In this document: positions 42,977-51,784 of the stretch, in pieces | Numbering within the stretch: position 1 is the stretch's first letter | Layout of the letters: the number at the start of each line of letters is the position of its first letter | From: Flavobacterium sp. | Lineage (GTDB): Bacteria > Bacteroidota > Bacteroidia > Flavobacteriales > Flavobacteriaceae | DNA: 64,000 nt | NCBI RefSeq assembly: GCF_035195345.1 | Contig: NZ_CP136574.1 | Coordinates: 434,001-498,000 of the forward strand | Direction of reading: 5' to 3' | Program-made: the position numbers and the translations under genes | Notes under the pieces: generated by a model | What the model was told of the DNA's origin: nothing | The model's input: only the letters and a program-made list of their open reading frames with translations | The model's database searches: none

Positions 42977-43669
42977 CTAAACAACCACTAATCCTCTTTC
43001 TTTTGGTAAAATAGGCGCCCATTCCCCGTTAGTATCAGAAAAAAAAGAAACGGCAACTAATCGCAACCAAAAACCATCGGGTGCTTCAGCAGGCAGCGCA
43101 AAAGAAATTTCAGGAGCTATTTTTTCCATTTGCCAAGTAGAAGCCTCTAAATGTCCTGTTAAAGTTTCAAAATCAAAAAAGAGATACAACACGCGCATCC
43201 CCAAATAGGCAGCAGGAGTAGTTAGTAAATCATCAGGCACTAAAGTCGTTAGAGTAGGGTCTGTAACCCTAACCGCCACCCTACATTCAGGATTAAACGA
43301 GTACCCAGCAATAGCTTGTTGGGCTGCAGTAGTTGCCAAAGCCATTTTCAATACCCGAGCACCACGAGGATGTATCGCATCATGAACCAACAAACTCCGC
43401 ATTTTCTTAGTGAATGAATTCACAACCTCCAAATTATTATGTTGGGTCAAATGCTCTTTCAAAAGCATTCGAATAGCTTTACATGTTTTAGAAACCAATC
43501 CAAACTCACTAGCATTTTGCCTACACAAAGCATACTTAGGGCTAGTCAATAACTTTTTAGTTGTAAATCCAGTTTTTTGCCTAACAATCAAATCGTCTCC
43601 TAATGGATACACAATATAATCGCCAATCCTTTTGGGAGGTTTTCCTTCATAAGAGGTTATTTTTGCCAT
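42977..43669 (-). CDS. Hypothetical protein
   Basis: A 230-residue protein with a conserved-looking start (MAKITSYEGKPPKRIGDYIV) and no signal or membrane segment. The middle (FTKKMRSLLVHDAIHPRGAR) is basic, and the second half is hydrophobic and beta-like. It is less AT-rich than its neighbours, which may mark separate origin. No family is recognised. The upstream 150 bases carry short tandem repeats (ACGAACAAAAC and CTAAAC, each doubled, on the minus strand). Confidence 0.5.
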   Translation of the reverse strand: MAKITSYEGKPPKRIGDYIVYPLGDDLIVRQKTGFTTKKLLTSPKYALCRQNASEFGLVSKTCKAIRMLLKEHLTQHNNLEVVNSFTKKMRSLLVHDAIHPRGARVLKMALATTAAQQAIAGYSFNPECRVAVRVTDPTLTTLVPDDLLTTPAAYLGMRVLYLFFDFETLTGHLEASTWQMEKIAPEISFALPAEAPDGFWLRLVAVSFFSDTNGEWAPILPKERGLVVV

Positions 43670-43861
43670 ATATGGTTAGAATTGGTTTAGGTTTAGGTTT
43701 TGTTCGTGTTTTGTTCGTAGTTGTGGTACTCTTTATTTTCAAAAATAAGCTATACTATTTGAAAAAAAAGTACTTTTCACGAAGAATTATCAACCAAATT
43801 ACAAACAAAATACAAACTTATCTGTCTTGTCCTAAAATAGCTATACATAAAAACAGTGTAT

Positions 43862-44407
43862 ATGCAAAATCAAAAAGAAGTAATTTATGTGGTTCGTAAG
43901 AACAAGCAAAGTCGTTTTGATAAGCGATTAATTTTAAAAGTTGTTTCAGAAATTGAAAAAGGGTTACCCCGAAAAGAGGCAATTCAAACTTATGGTTTAA
44001 GTGTTCCTACTTTGGATAGTTGGATGCGTAATTACGGCTCACAAGACTACAAAGAAAACATGAAGCGTAGAACGTATAATTCGCTTTTGAAGCGTACTGT
44101 GGTTGCCGCTATAGAACAAGGTAGGTTAACTGTTAAAGAAGCAAAAATAGCTCACAATATTAAAACGGAAAAAATAATTCGTAGTTGGATAGCACAATAT
44201 AAAACAGAAAAAGTCGAAATTTGTATTGAAAAACCTTCTGTTTTGGCTAAAGATAAAAAAACAAAAAAAGATTTAGAAAAAGAAGCTTTACTACAAGCTT
44301 TAAAAGAAGCAGAGCTTAAAATAAAAGCCCTAAACACCCTAATTGATGTAGCCGAAGACCAACTAAAAATTGATATTAGAAAAAAGTCTGGTGCCAAGCA
44401 GTCCTAA
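43862..44407 (+). CDS. IS3 OrfA, helix-turn-helix protein
   Basis: A 181-residue protein from the ATG at 43862 (MQNQKEVIYVV); a GTG two codons earlier is also possible. It has two helix-turn-helix segments (GLPRKEAIQTYGLSVPTLDS and RLTVKEAKIAHNIKTEKI) and a C-terminal leucine-rich coiled coil (LEKEALLQALKEAELKIKAL). It is longer than the usual 100-residue OrfA. OrfB starts three bases after its stop. Confidence 0.87.
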   Translation: MQNQKEVIYVVRKNKQSRFDKRLILKVVSEIEKGLPRKEAIQTYGLSVPTLDSWMRNYGSQDYKENMKRRTYNSLLKRTVVAAIEQGRLTVKEAKIAHNIKTEKIIRSWIAQYKTEKVEICIEKPSVLAKDKKTKKDLEKEALLQALKEAELKIKALNTLIDVAEDQLKIDIRKKSGAKQS

Positions 44408-44409
44408 AA

Positions 44410-45312
44410 ATGAAACAGGATTTTCCAAAATTGGGAATAGCTGTTTTGTGTAGGTTGTTTGGCAGAACAAGACACGCATATTACGATAGTTTATGGCGTA
44501 AAGAGAGTAGTTTAGTCAAAGAAGATGTTATTCTCCAAGAAGTATTTAACATCAGAAAAAACTTGCCACGACTAGGAACTAGAAAGCTACACTTTCTAAT
44601 AAAAAATAAGTTGATCTCACATCAAATATCTTTTGGTAGAGATTATTTATTTGATTTATTGTCAGAACATAAATTACTCATTAGGCAAAGAAAAAGAAAA
44701 GCTATGACCACTGATTCTAGGCATTGGATGAGAAAATATAGCAACCTAATAAAAGATATTGAAATAACAAGACCAGAACAAGTTTGGGTAAGTGATATTA
44801 CTTATATACGTCTTACTCATCAATGGGGCTACTTAAGCTTAATTACAGATGCTTATTCGAGAAAAATAATGGGATATAGTTTTCGTCAAGATTTGGCAGC
44901 GGAAGGATGCATAGAAGCTTTAAAAATGGCATTGAATAACAGAATTTATAACCAATCTATTATTCATCATTCTGATAGAGGTTCGCAATATTGTTCTCAT
45001 AATTATGTTGATTTACTATTAAAAAATAATATAGCTATAAGCATGACTGAGAATGGAGATCCTTATGAAAACGCTTTAGCAGAAAGAGTAAATGGTATTA
45101 TAAAAACAGAATTTAATCTTTACTCAAGTCTATTAGGTTTTGAACAAACAAGAAATCAAATAAGTAGAAGTATTAAATCTTATAATGAATTAAGACCACA
45201 TGCAAGTTGTGATTATTTAACACCTAATCAAGCCCATTTGCAATCCGATAAATTAAACAAAAGATGGAAGAACTATAATAAGAGTTTTTATCATGAAAAA
45301 ACAATTGTATAG
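44410..45312 (+). CDS. IS3-family transposase OrfB (DDE integrase)
   Basis: A 300-residue transposase with an HTH_21 segment at the N-terminus and an rve core: D129 (VWVSDITYI), D189 (HHSDRGSQY) and E225 (NALAERVNG), the D-x35-E spacing of IS3. Unlike many IS3 elements, OrfA and OrfB do not overlap in a slippery site; the OrfB ATG follows the OrfA stop by two bases, so reinitiation is likelier. Confidence 0.93.
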   Translation: MKQDFPKLGIAVLCRLFGRTRHAYYDSLWRKESSLVKEDVILQEVFNIRKNLPRLGTRKLHFLIKNKLISHQISFGRDYLFDLLSEHKLLIRQRKRKAMTTDSRHWMRKYSNLIKDIEITRPEQVWVSDITYIRLTHQWGYLSLITDAYSRKIMGYSFRQDLAAEGCIEALKMALNNRIYNQSIIHHSDRGSQYCSHNYVDLLLKNNIAISMTENGDPYENALAERVNGIIKTEFNLYSSLLGFEQTRNQISRSIKSYNELRPHASCDYLTPNQAHLQSDKLNKRWKNYNKSFYHEKTIV

Positions 45313-45394
45313 TAAGTTTAGGATTAAAAATTATATTTGTATAACTATAATAGGATTTATTTATTAATCTGTATAGTTATTTTAGGACGGGTCA

Positions 45395-45547
45395 ATCTAT
45401 AGCCTTAAATATAGATACTCCATAGCAACGGTATAGCAACGGTATACCAAAGGTTAGGTTGTGGTACCCTAGCAAAACCTTCTACTATAATAAAGTAATA
45501 ATTGCAATAATGAATAACTTTCAAATTTAAAACCATCCAAAAACATT
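45395..45547. repeat. Gap right of the IS3 element with short repeats
   Basis: The stretch holds a doubled 11-mer, AGCAACGGTAT, near 45423-45445 and a GGTATACC palindrome. Nothing coding is recognised before the hydrolase fragment. Confidence 0.35.
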
Positions 45548-45759
45548 AAATGGGATAGAAAAGCCGATTTAAAAAAAGTAAAAATTCCAACTCTGGTTAT
45601 CAGAGCCAAACACGATACGATGGATCAAAGCACATGGAAGAAATATCGAAAATCTTACGATACGGTTCGTATTTGTTCTGTCCAAAAGGAAGTCAAATGG
45701 CTTTTTAAGACGACCAAAAAACCTATTTTAGTGGATTAATTTCGTTCTTGAAAAACTAA
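45548..45759 (+). pseudogene. Fragment of an alpha/beta hydrolase (proline iminopeptidase-like)
   Basis: The plus strand reads KWDRKADLKKVKIPTLVIRA-KHDTMD, then in another frame YLFCPKGSQMAF-stop-DDQKTYFSGLISFLKN. This matches the C-terminus of proline iminopeptidase-type hydrolases (the catalytic Asp in KHDTMD; the His near PKGSH is here Gln). At least one frameshift and one stop break it, and the N-terminal three quarters are missing. It lies 150 bases from the IS3 element. Confidence 0.75.
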
Positions 45760-45791
45760 TTTTTAAGTTTTCAAACTCTTAAACTTTATCT

Positions 45792-45799
45792 TATATTTG
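45792..45799 (+). promoter_or_regulatory. Candidate -7 box of pheT
   Basis: TATATTTG matches TAnnTTTG, 21 bases before the pheT ATG at 45821. An in-frame codon at 45797 lies inside this box, so the start at 45821 is preferred. Confidence 0.5.
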
Positions 45800-45820
45800 C
45801 CTATTAAAATTCGATACAAA

Positions 45821-48250
45821 ATGCGTATATCTTACAATTGGTTAAAACAATTTATTAAAACCGATTTAAAAACGGAAGAAATTGCCGACATTCTTACCGA
45901 CTTAGGTTTAGAAGTAGAAGGTGTTGATAAATACGAAAGTTTAAAAGGAGGATTACAAGGCGTTGTTGTAGGACACGTAATAACTTGTGAGAAACATCCT
46001 GATGCAGATAAACTAAAAATTACTACGGTAGATTTAGGTGATGGTAACACTCCGGTTCAAATTGTGTGTGGAGCTCCAAACGTAGCGGCGGGACAAAAAG
46101 TACCAGTAGCAACTATTGGAACTAAATTATACGATAAAGACGGAAACGCATTCGAAATAAAGAAAGGTAAAATTCGTGGACAAGAAAGTCACGGAATGAT
46201 TTGTGCAGAAGACGAATTAGGCTTAGGCGAAAGTCATGACGGAATTATGATTTTAGCAGAAGACTTAAAAACAGGAACTCCTGCATCCAAAGTATTCAAT
46301 ATAGAATGCGATGAAGTATTTGAAATCGGATTAACACCAAATCGTGCCGATGCTATGTCACACATGGGAGTAGCACGTGATTTAAGAGCTGGTTTACTTC
46401 AAAAAGGAATTACCTCTGAATTGATTACTCCATCAGTTAGTAAATTAAAAGTAGAAAAACGTACTTTAAAGATTGATGTTAAAGTTGAAAACGAAAAATT
46501 AGTACCAAGATATTGCGGTGTTACTATTTCAGGAATAACGGTTAAACCTTCACCAAGCTGGTTGCAAAACCGATTAAAAGCAATTGGTTTAACGCCAAAA
46601 AATAATATTGTTGACGTAACCAATTACGTTTTACACGAATTAGGACAACCTTTACACGCTTTTGACGCTTCTCAAATCAAAGGAAATAAAGTAATTGTAA
46701 AAACCGTTGCAGCTGGAACAAAATTTACCACATTAGATGATATTGAGCGTACTTTACACGAAGAAGATTTAATGATATGTGATGAATCTGGACCTATGTG
46801 TATTGCAGGTGTTTTTGGTGGGAAAACTTCGGGTGTGAGTGAAAAAACGCAGGCTATTTTCTTAGAAAGCGCTTATTTTAATCCCGTTTCGGTTAGAAAA
46901 ACTGCGAAAAGACATACGTTGAGCACCGATGCTTCTTTCCGATTTGAAAGAGGAGTTGATCCTAATATTACACAATATGCTTTAAAACGTGCTGCCTTAT
47001 TAATTCAAGAAGTAGCGGGTGGTGAAATTACTTCCGATATTATAGATATTTATCCAAAAAAGATTGAAGATTTTAGTGTTTTCATTCATTTTAACAAGGT
47101 AAATAAAATCATTGGTGAAGAAATTAAACCGGAAACCATCAAGAAAATTTTAGCTTCTTTAGATATCAAAGTAAATAGCATTACAGAAACTGGTTTGGGA
47201 TTAATTATTCCTTGCTACCGTGTGGATGTTACTAGAGAAATTGATGTTATAGAAGAAATTTTACGTGTTTACGGATACAACAACATTAAAATTCCTTCAA
47301 AAGTAAATGCTACAACAGCAAACTCGTCAAGAACGGAAGAATATAAAGTACAAAATATTGTTGCCAATCAATTGTGTTCGTTAGGTTTTAACGAAATGAT
47401 GGCCAATTCATTAACAACACCAGATTACGTTAAACTTTCTGAACAATTGAAAGAAGAATGTAATGTAATGATGTTGAATCCTTTAAGTAGCGATTTATCA
47501 GCAATGCGTCAATCATTATTATTCTCTGGATTAGAAGCGGTTTCTTTCAATAGCAATAGAAGAAGAAGCGATTTAAAATTCTTTGAATTTGGAAAAAGTT
47601 ACCACAAAACATTGAATGGTCATGAAGAAAAGAAACACTTAACTTTATTAGTAACTGGAAACAGACAAAGTGAAAGTTGGACGAATGTTGCCACTAAATC
47701 AGATTTCTTCTTGTTCAAAGGATATATCAATACAGTTTTAGGTCGTTTAGGATTAGACAAGAAAGTAATTTCTTTACCTTTTGAAAATGATGTTTTCGCA
47801 GAAGGACTGGCTTTAGCCGTTGGAAAAGAAGTCATTGTAGAATTTGGAACGATTAAAAAATCAATCTTAAAATCTTTCGACATCAAACAAGAAGTATTAT
47901 ATGCTGACTTTGCTTGGGATAAGATTCAGAAATATGTTTCTACGAAAATTAAGTTTACCGATATTCCTAAATATCCAGAAGTTAGAAGAGATTTAGCCTT
48001 ATTGTTAGATGAAAACGTACCATTCGAACAAATCTATAACATTGCCAAACAAACCGAAAAAGGCTTGCTAAAAGAAGTGAATTTATTCGACGTGTACACT
48101 GGAAACAATTTACCTGAAGGTAAAAAATCATACGCAGTAAGTTTTATTTTACAAGACGATTCAAAAACACTAACCGACTCACAAATTGATAAAATTATGA
48201 GTAAGTTACAAGGTAATTTTGAAAGTCAATTAGGCGCGAGCTTACGCTAG
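45821..48250 (+). CDS. pheT: Phenylalanine-tRNA ligase, beta subunit
   Basis: An 809-residue beta subunit from the ATG at 45821 (MRISYNWLKQFI). Domains in order: tRNA-binding EMAP-like fold (about 40-155; VVGHVITCEKHPDADKLKI), B3/4 (about 215-380), B5 (about 400-480), catalytic-like core, and the C-terminal FDX-ACB domain (FTDIPKYPEVRRDLALLLDE). It pairs with PheS, which is not in the window. A strong terminator follows. Confidence 0.96.
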   Translation: MRISYNWLKQFIKTDLKTEEIADILTDLGLEVEGVDKYESLKGGLQGVVVGHVITCEKHPDADKLKITTVDLGDGNTPVQIVCGAPNVAAGQKVPVATIGTKLYDKDGNAFEIKKGKIRGQESHGMICAEDELGLGESHDGIMILAEDLKTGTPASKVFNIECDEVFEIGLTPNRADAMSHMGVARDLRAGLLQKGITSELITPSVSKLKVEKRTLKIDVKVENEKLVPRYCGVTISGITVKPSPSWLQNRLKAIGLTPKNNIVDVTNYVLHELGQPLHAFDASQIKGNKVIVKTVAAGTKFTTLDDIERTLHEEDLMICDESGPMCIAGVFGGKTSGVSEKTQAIFLESAYFNPVSVRKTAKRHTLSTDASFRFERGVDPNITQYALKRAALLIQEVAGGEITSDIIDIYPKKIEDFSVFIHFNKVNKIIGEEIKPETIKKILASLDIKVNSITETGLGLIIPCYRVDVTREIDVIEEILRVYGYNNIKIPSKVNATTANSSRTEEYKVQNIVANQLCSLGFNEMMANSLTTPDYVKLSEQLKEECNVMMLNPLSSDLSAMRQSLLFSGLEAVSFNSNRRRSDLKFFEFGKSYHKTLNGHEEKKHLTLLVTGNRQSESWTNVATKSDFFLFKGYINTVLGRLGLDKKVISLPFENDVFAEGLALAVGKEVIVEFGTIKKSILKSFDIKQEVLYADFAWDKIQKYVSTKIKFTDIPKYPEVRRDLALLLDENVPFEQIYNIAKQTEKGLLKEVNLFDVYTGNNLPEGKKSYAVSFILQDDSKTLTDSQIDKIMSKLQGNFESQLGASLR

Positions 48251-48260
48251 AGTGTTCAGA

Positions 48261-48280
48261 AAACAGTCGCAGTTTACAGT
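48261..48280. repeat. CAGTCGCAGTTTACAGT unit
   Basis: Same unit as in the hairpin at 17501-17560, here single, between pheT and its terminator. Confidence 0.5.
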
Positions 48281-48282
48281 AT

Positions 48283-48320
48283 AAAAAAACTCCCGATTCA
48301 TTTGAATCGGGAGTTTTTTT
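48283..48320 (+). terminator. Terminator of pheT
   Basis: A-tract, 12-bp stem ACTCCCGATTCA paired with TGAATCGGGAGT, then a T-tract. Symmetric, so it can also stop minus-strand transcripts. Confidence 0.92.
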
Positions 48321-48337
48321 ATATCTAAAGTTCCTAT

Positions 48338-48408
48338 TGTCATTTCGACGTAAGGAGAAATCGCATAAAGTAATTACATAATCTGATTTCTCCTTCGTCG
48401 AAATGACA
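48338..48408. repeat. Large inverted repeat (TGTCATTTCGACG family)
   Basis: Arms 48338-48362 and 48385-48408 are inverted copies of TGTCATTTCGACG-AAGGAGAAATC with a single-base difference, around a 22-base loop. It is of the kind found repeatedly between genes in Bacteroidota; function unknown. Confidence 0.75.
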
Positions 48409-48417
48409 CAAAACTAT

Positions 48418-48582
48418 TCCTTCACAAACTTAGCATTAGCACAAAAGTGTTTGTGTTAAAGCCCAAAGATATCTGTTCGCACTCAAAAAACTCACTTTGA
48501 AATTAGCATTGGGTATATTCACAACCTGCGCATTAGCAGAAAAATCAATAGTAAAAAATAATAAAATGTAAAGTTTTTCCAT
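48418..48582 (-). pseudogene. Decayed gene for a secreted type IX sorting-domain protein
   Basis: From ATG at 48582 the frame gives a signal peptide (MEKLYILLFFTIDFSANAQ) and VVNIPNANFKVSFLSAN, the N-terminus of flavobacterial leucine-rich/EF-type secreted proteins, then stops at 48436. In another frame the last codons read NAKFVKE-stop, the end of a type IX C-terminal sorting domain. The whole middle is deleted. Confidence 0.65.
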
Positions 48583-48750
48583 ATCATCAAAATTTCAGTA
48601 AAGAAAAAAATGGTAACAAAGAAATTTTTACAAATATTTCCTAATTAAAACCTGACAGGTTTGCTATACTTCAAAAATTTAGACTTATCTCGTTCTAAAA
48701 CCTGTATAATTTTTAACTAAAATAAAATTAAAATTCACTATTTTTACCCA

Positions 48751-49509
48751 ATGATAAAAGTAGTTTTAATCGGTTCAGGAAATATGGCACAACATTTAAT
48801 TCAGGTGTTGTTGCAAGCTAAAAATGTAGATTTGGTGCAAGCATTTGCTCGTAACCCAAGTCATTTATCGCATTTATTACCTAAAACCAAAATTACTTCT
48901 GATTATCAAAAAATTACAGAAGCTGATTTGTATATTATTTCAGTTTCTGATAATGCGATTGCGGAAGTTGCTGCGCAATTACCGTTTGAAAATCGTTTGG
49001 TGGTGCATACTTCGGGTTCGTCGGAACTTTCTGTATTGAATGATAAAAACAGAAAAGGCGTTTTTTATCCACTACAAACCTTTACCAAAGAAAAAAAAAT
49101 CGACTTCGCTCCTATTCCAATTTGTTTAGAAGCTGAAAATCAAGACGATTATCAACTTTTGGAAAAATTAGGCAATTGTATCTCGCAAAAAGTGGTTCGA
49201 ATCAATTCTGAACAAAGAAAAAGTTTACACGTTGCAGCCGTTTTTGTTTGTAATTTTGTAAATCATTTATACGAAATCGGAAATGAAATTTGCCAAGAAA
49301 ACAACGTTCCTTTTGAAGTGTTGCATCCGTTAATTCAGGAAACAGCTCATAAAATTACGGAACTTTCACCAAGAGAAGCACAAACGGGTCCAGCCTTACG
49401 AAACGACACCAAAACCATTGAAAAACATTTAGATTTTATAGAAAATCCAGAATATAAAAACCTTTATCAATTACTTACACAATCGATACAACATGTCAAA
49501 AAGTTATAA
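48751..49509 (+). CDS. Rossmann-fold DUF2520 oxidoreductase-like protein
   Basis: A 252-residue protein with an N-terminal NAD(P)-binding loop (VVLIGSGNMAQHLI), a serine-rich SDNAIAEVA site, HTSGSSEL, a GVFYPLQTF motif and a C-terminal helical DUF2520 domain (HVAAVFVCNFVNHLYEIG). This is the ProC/F420-dependent reductase-like family of unknown substrate. Its end overlaps the kdsC start by 17 bases. Confidence 0.85.
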   Translation: MIKVVLIGSGNMAQHLIQVLLQAKNVDLVQAFARNPSHLSHLLPKTKITSDYQKITEADLYIISVSDNAIAEVAAQLPFENRLVVHTSGSSELSVLNDKNRKGVFYPLQTFTKEKKIDFAPIPICLEAENQDDYQLLEKLGNCISQKVVRINSEQRKSLHVAAVFVCNFVNHLYEIGNEICQENNVPFEVLHPLIQETAHKITELSPREAQTGPALRNDTKTIEKHLDFIENPEYKNLYQLLTQSIQHVKKL

Positions 49510-50020
49510 AGAACTCATGAACGAAATTACCACTTTTGTCTTCGACGTAGACGGAGTGTTAACCGACGGAACTATACACGTAACCCCAACAGGCGAAATG
49601 CTTCGCAACATGAACATCAGAGACGGTTATGCCATGAAAGCTGCTGTTGAAAATGGCTATACGGTTTGTATTATTTCAGGAGGAAGTAATGAAGGTGTTC
49701 GTGTACGATTAAGAAATTTAGGCATTACCGATATTCAGTTAGGCGTTCCAAACAAAGTAGAAACGTTTAAAGAATTCACAGACATTTACAATATCAAACC
49801 TGAAAATGTGTTATATATGGGTGACGACATTCCGGATTATCACGTAATGCAATTAGTAGGTTTACCAACGTGTCCACAAAACGCAGTTCCTGAAATAAAA
49901 GGAATTTCCAAATACATTTCGCATGTAGAAGGCGGAAAAGGTGCCGTCCGTGATGTCATTGAACAAGTTATGAAAGTGCAAGGCAAATGGATGGAACATT
50001 TTGATGCGAAGTTTGATTAA
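49493..50020 (+). CDS. kdsC: 3-Deoxy-D-manno-octulosonate 8-phosphate phosphatase
   Basis: A 175-residue HAD phosphatase that makes Kdo for lipopolysaccharide. Motif I is FVFDVDGVLTDG, motif II IISGGSN, and motif III-IV VLYMGDDIPD. The small, cap-less form fits KdsC. Start at 49493 overlaps the DUF2520 gene by 17 bases; a start at 49517 would not, and cannot be excluded. Confidence 0.92.
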   Translation: MSKSYKELMNEITTFVFDVDGVLTDGTIHVTPTGEMLRNMNIRDGYAMKAAVENGYTVCIISGGSNEGVRVRLRNLGITDIQLGVPNKVETFKEFTDIYNIKPENVLYMGDDIPDYHVMQLVGLPTCPQNAVPEIKGISKYISHVEGGKGAVRDVIEQVMKVQGKWMEHFDAKFD

Positions 50021-50283
50021 TTGATGGATGATGAAAGATGGAAGATGGATGTTTCCTTAAAAAAGTGAAATGTCAGAAGCTTTGGAGTCTGTGTGACTCT
50101 TTCAAAACAATCCATCCCAAAGCATCGGGACAAAAAAACTCGGTGAAGCTCTGTGTAAAAACCTAAAACTTGAAACAAAAATTAAAACATATAAGCCATA
50201 AAAGATTTTAAAAATTGCTCAAATTGCTTCAATCTGTGCTCCAAAAAAAATCTGAAACTTGAAACCTGAAACACAAAACAAAC
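50021..50283. other. 263-base gap before the UbiA gene, low-complexity repeats
   Basis: It holds a GATGATGAAAGATGGAAGATGG purine stretch near 50024 and a CTTGAAACCTGAAACA tract near 50257, which recurs as CTGAAACCTGAAAAACC before the symporter at 54867. No gene or terminator is clear. Confidence 0.4.
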
Positions 50284-51207
50284 ATGAAATACTTAAAACT
50301 CATTCGATACCAAAACTTACTAATGCTAGCCTTTATGCAATTGGTATTTCGTTATTTATTTTTAGAACAATCCTATGTAGATCTAGCCTTATCCGATTTT
50401 AATTATATTTTATTAGTGATTGCTACTGTTTGTGTGGCCGCTGGTGGATATGTAATTAATAATATCATGGATCAGGAAACCGACGAAATTGCAAAACCGC
50501 AAAACCGTGTGGTGGGTGTTTCTATTTCGGAAACAGTAGCTTATAATTGGTACATTGGGCTAACCATCGTTGGCGTTGGAATTGGATTTTATTTATCCAA
50601 TGTGATTTACAAACCTACTTTTGCCTCTATGTTTATCCTTGTAGCTACACTTTTGTATATGTACGCTACAAGTTTTAAACAAATTCCACTTCTTGGAAAC
50701 GTTGTAGTAGCATTACTGCTTTCTACAAGTATTATAATTATTGGCTTATTCGATATTTTACCTGCAATAGATGCAGATAATCGTTTTAGAATGAAAGAAG
50801 CTTTTTCTATTTTAATGGATTATGCCATTTTTGCTTTTATCATCAATTTGATTCGTGAAATTGTGAAAGATTTAGAGGATATGGATGGCGATTATCAATC
50901 TGGAATCAACACCTTGCCTATTACTATTGGAATTCCAAAAACAAAAATAATCGTTGGAATATTAACTGTAATTTCGATTGGAATGTTGGCGTATTACATA
51001 AACAGTAACTTATTTGAATTAGATTATGTAATATATTACACCATGGTTTTCATCATAGGCCCGCTAATTTATTTTGGGGTAAAATTAATGAATGCTGAAA
51101 CTAAAAAACAATTGCATCACTTAAGTTTGGTTTTAAAAATCATTCTATTTTTCGGAATATTATCTGTAGCGATAATTGTTTTCAACTTAAAATTAGCTAA
51201 TGCTTAA
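50284..51207 (+). CDS. UbiA-family prenyltransferase (geranylgeranylglycerol-phosphate type)
   Basis: A 307-residue membrane prenyltransferase with about eight helices. First Asp motif N59-N60-x2-D63-x3-D67 (NNIMDQETDE), second REIVKDLEDMDGD near residue 200. Distinct from menA in this window. Flavobacterial homologs are often named geranylgeranylglycerol-phosphate geranylgeranyltransferase, an archaeal-lipid step, but the substrate is not shown. It overlaps maf by 8 bases. Confidence 0.87.
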   Translation: MKYLKLIRYQNLLMLAFMQLVFRYLFLEQSYVDLALSDFNYILLVIATVCVAAGGYVINNIMDQETDEIAKPQNRVVGVSISETVAYNWYIGLTIVGVGIGFYLSNVIYKPTFASMFILVATLLYMYATSFKQIPLLGNVVVALLLSTSIIIIGLFDILPAIDADNRFRMKEAFSILMDYAIFAFIINLIREIVKDLEDMDGDYQSGINTLPITIGIPKTKIIVGILTVISIGMLAYYINSNLFELDYVIYYTMVFIIGPLIYFGVKLMNAETKKQLHHLSLVLKIILFFGILSVAIIVFNLKLANA

Positions 51208-51784
51208 AGAAAAACTAAATAAAATCAACATCATTTTGGCTTCAGGTTCGCCAAGAAGACAGCAATTCTTTAAAGAAATGGATTTGCATTACATCATTCG
51301 CTTAAAAGAAATTGAAGAAGTGTATCCTGAGCACTTAAAAGGAGCAGAAATAACCAATTTTTTAGCTGAATTAAAAGCAAGTGCTTTCGAAAATGAATTG
51401 GAAGAAAACGATGTTTTAGTCACGAGTGATACCATCGTTTGGTTAAACGGAAAAGCTTTGGGCAAACCAAGAGATTATGATGATGCATTTAAAATGTTGC
51501 AACAATTAGCCAATCAAACACACGAAGTGATTACCTCTGTTTGTTTGAAATCTATTGCCAAAACAGAAGTTTTTCATTGCATTACCAAGGTTACTTTTTC
51601 TAGCTTATCCGACGAGGCTATTAGCTACTATTTAGAGCATTACGAACCTTTCGATAAAGCAGGAAGCTACGGAATTCAAGACTGGATTGGTCTAATCGGA
51701 ATTTCAAATATTGAAGGGTCTTATACCAATGTGGTAGGTTTACCCACAGAAATGTTATTTCATAAATTAATGCAGTATGCTTAA
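51200..51784 (+). CDS. maf: Maf-family nucleotide pyrophosphatase
   Basis: A 194-residue Maf protein that hydrolyses non-canonical or pyrimidine nucleoside triphosphates. Seen: ILASGSPRRQQFF, SDTIVWLNGKALGKP and DKAGSYGIQDW. It overlaps both its neighbours by 8 bases, so UbiA, Maf and the channel are translated together. Confidence 0.94.
   Translation: MLKEKLNKINIILASGSPRRQQFFKEMDLHYIIRLKEIEEVYPEHLKGAEITNFLAELKASAFENELEENDVLVTSDTIVWLNGKALGKPRDYDDAFKMLQQLANQTHEVITSVCLKSIAKTEVFHCITKVTFSSLSDEAISYYLEHYEPFDKAGSYGIQDWIGLIGISNIEGSYTNVVGLPTEMLFHKLMQYA

Larger units (their letters stand above)
43823..45394 (+). mobile_element. IS3-family insertion sequence, complete
   Basis: Terminal inverted repeats of 25 bases lie at 43823-43847 (TGTCTTGTCCTAAAATAGC...) and 45370-45394 (reverse complement TGACCCGTCCTAAAATAAC...), with four mismatches. 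ATC occurs just before and just after, a 3-base target duplication. The 1572-base length and two-ORF content fit IS3. Both ORFs are open, so the copy may be active. Confidence 0.93.
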
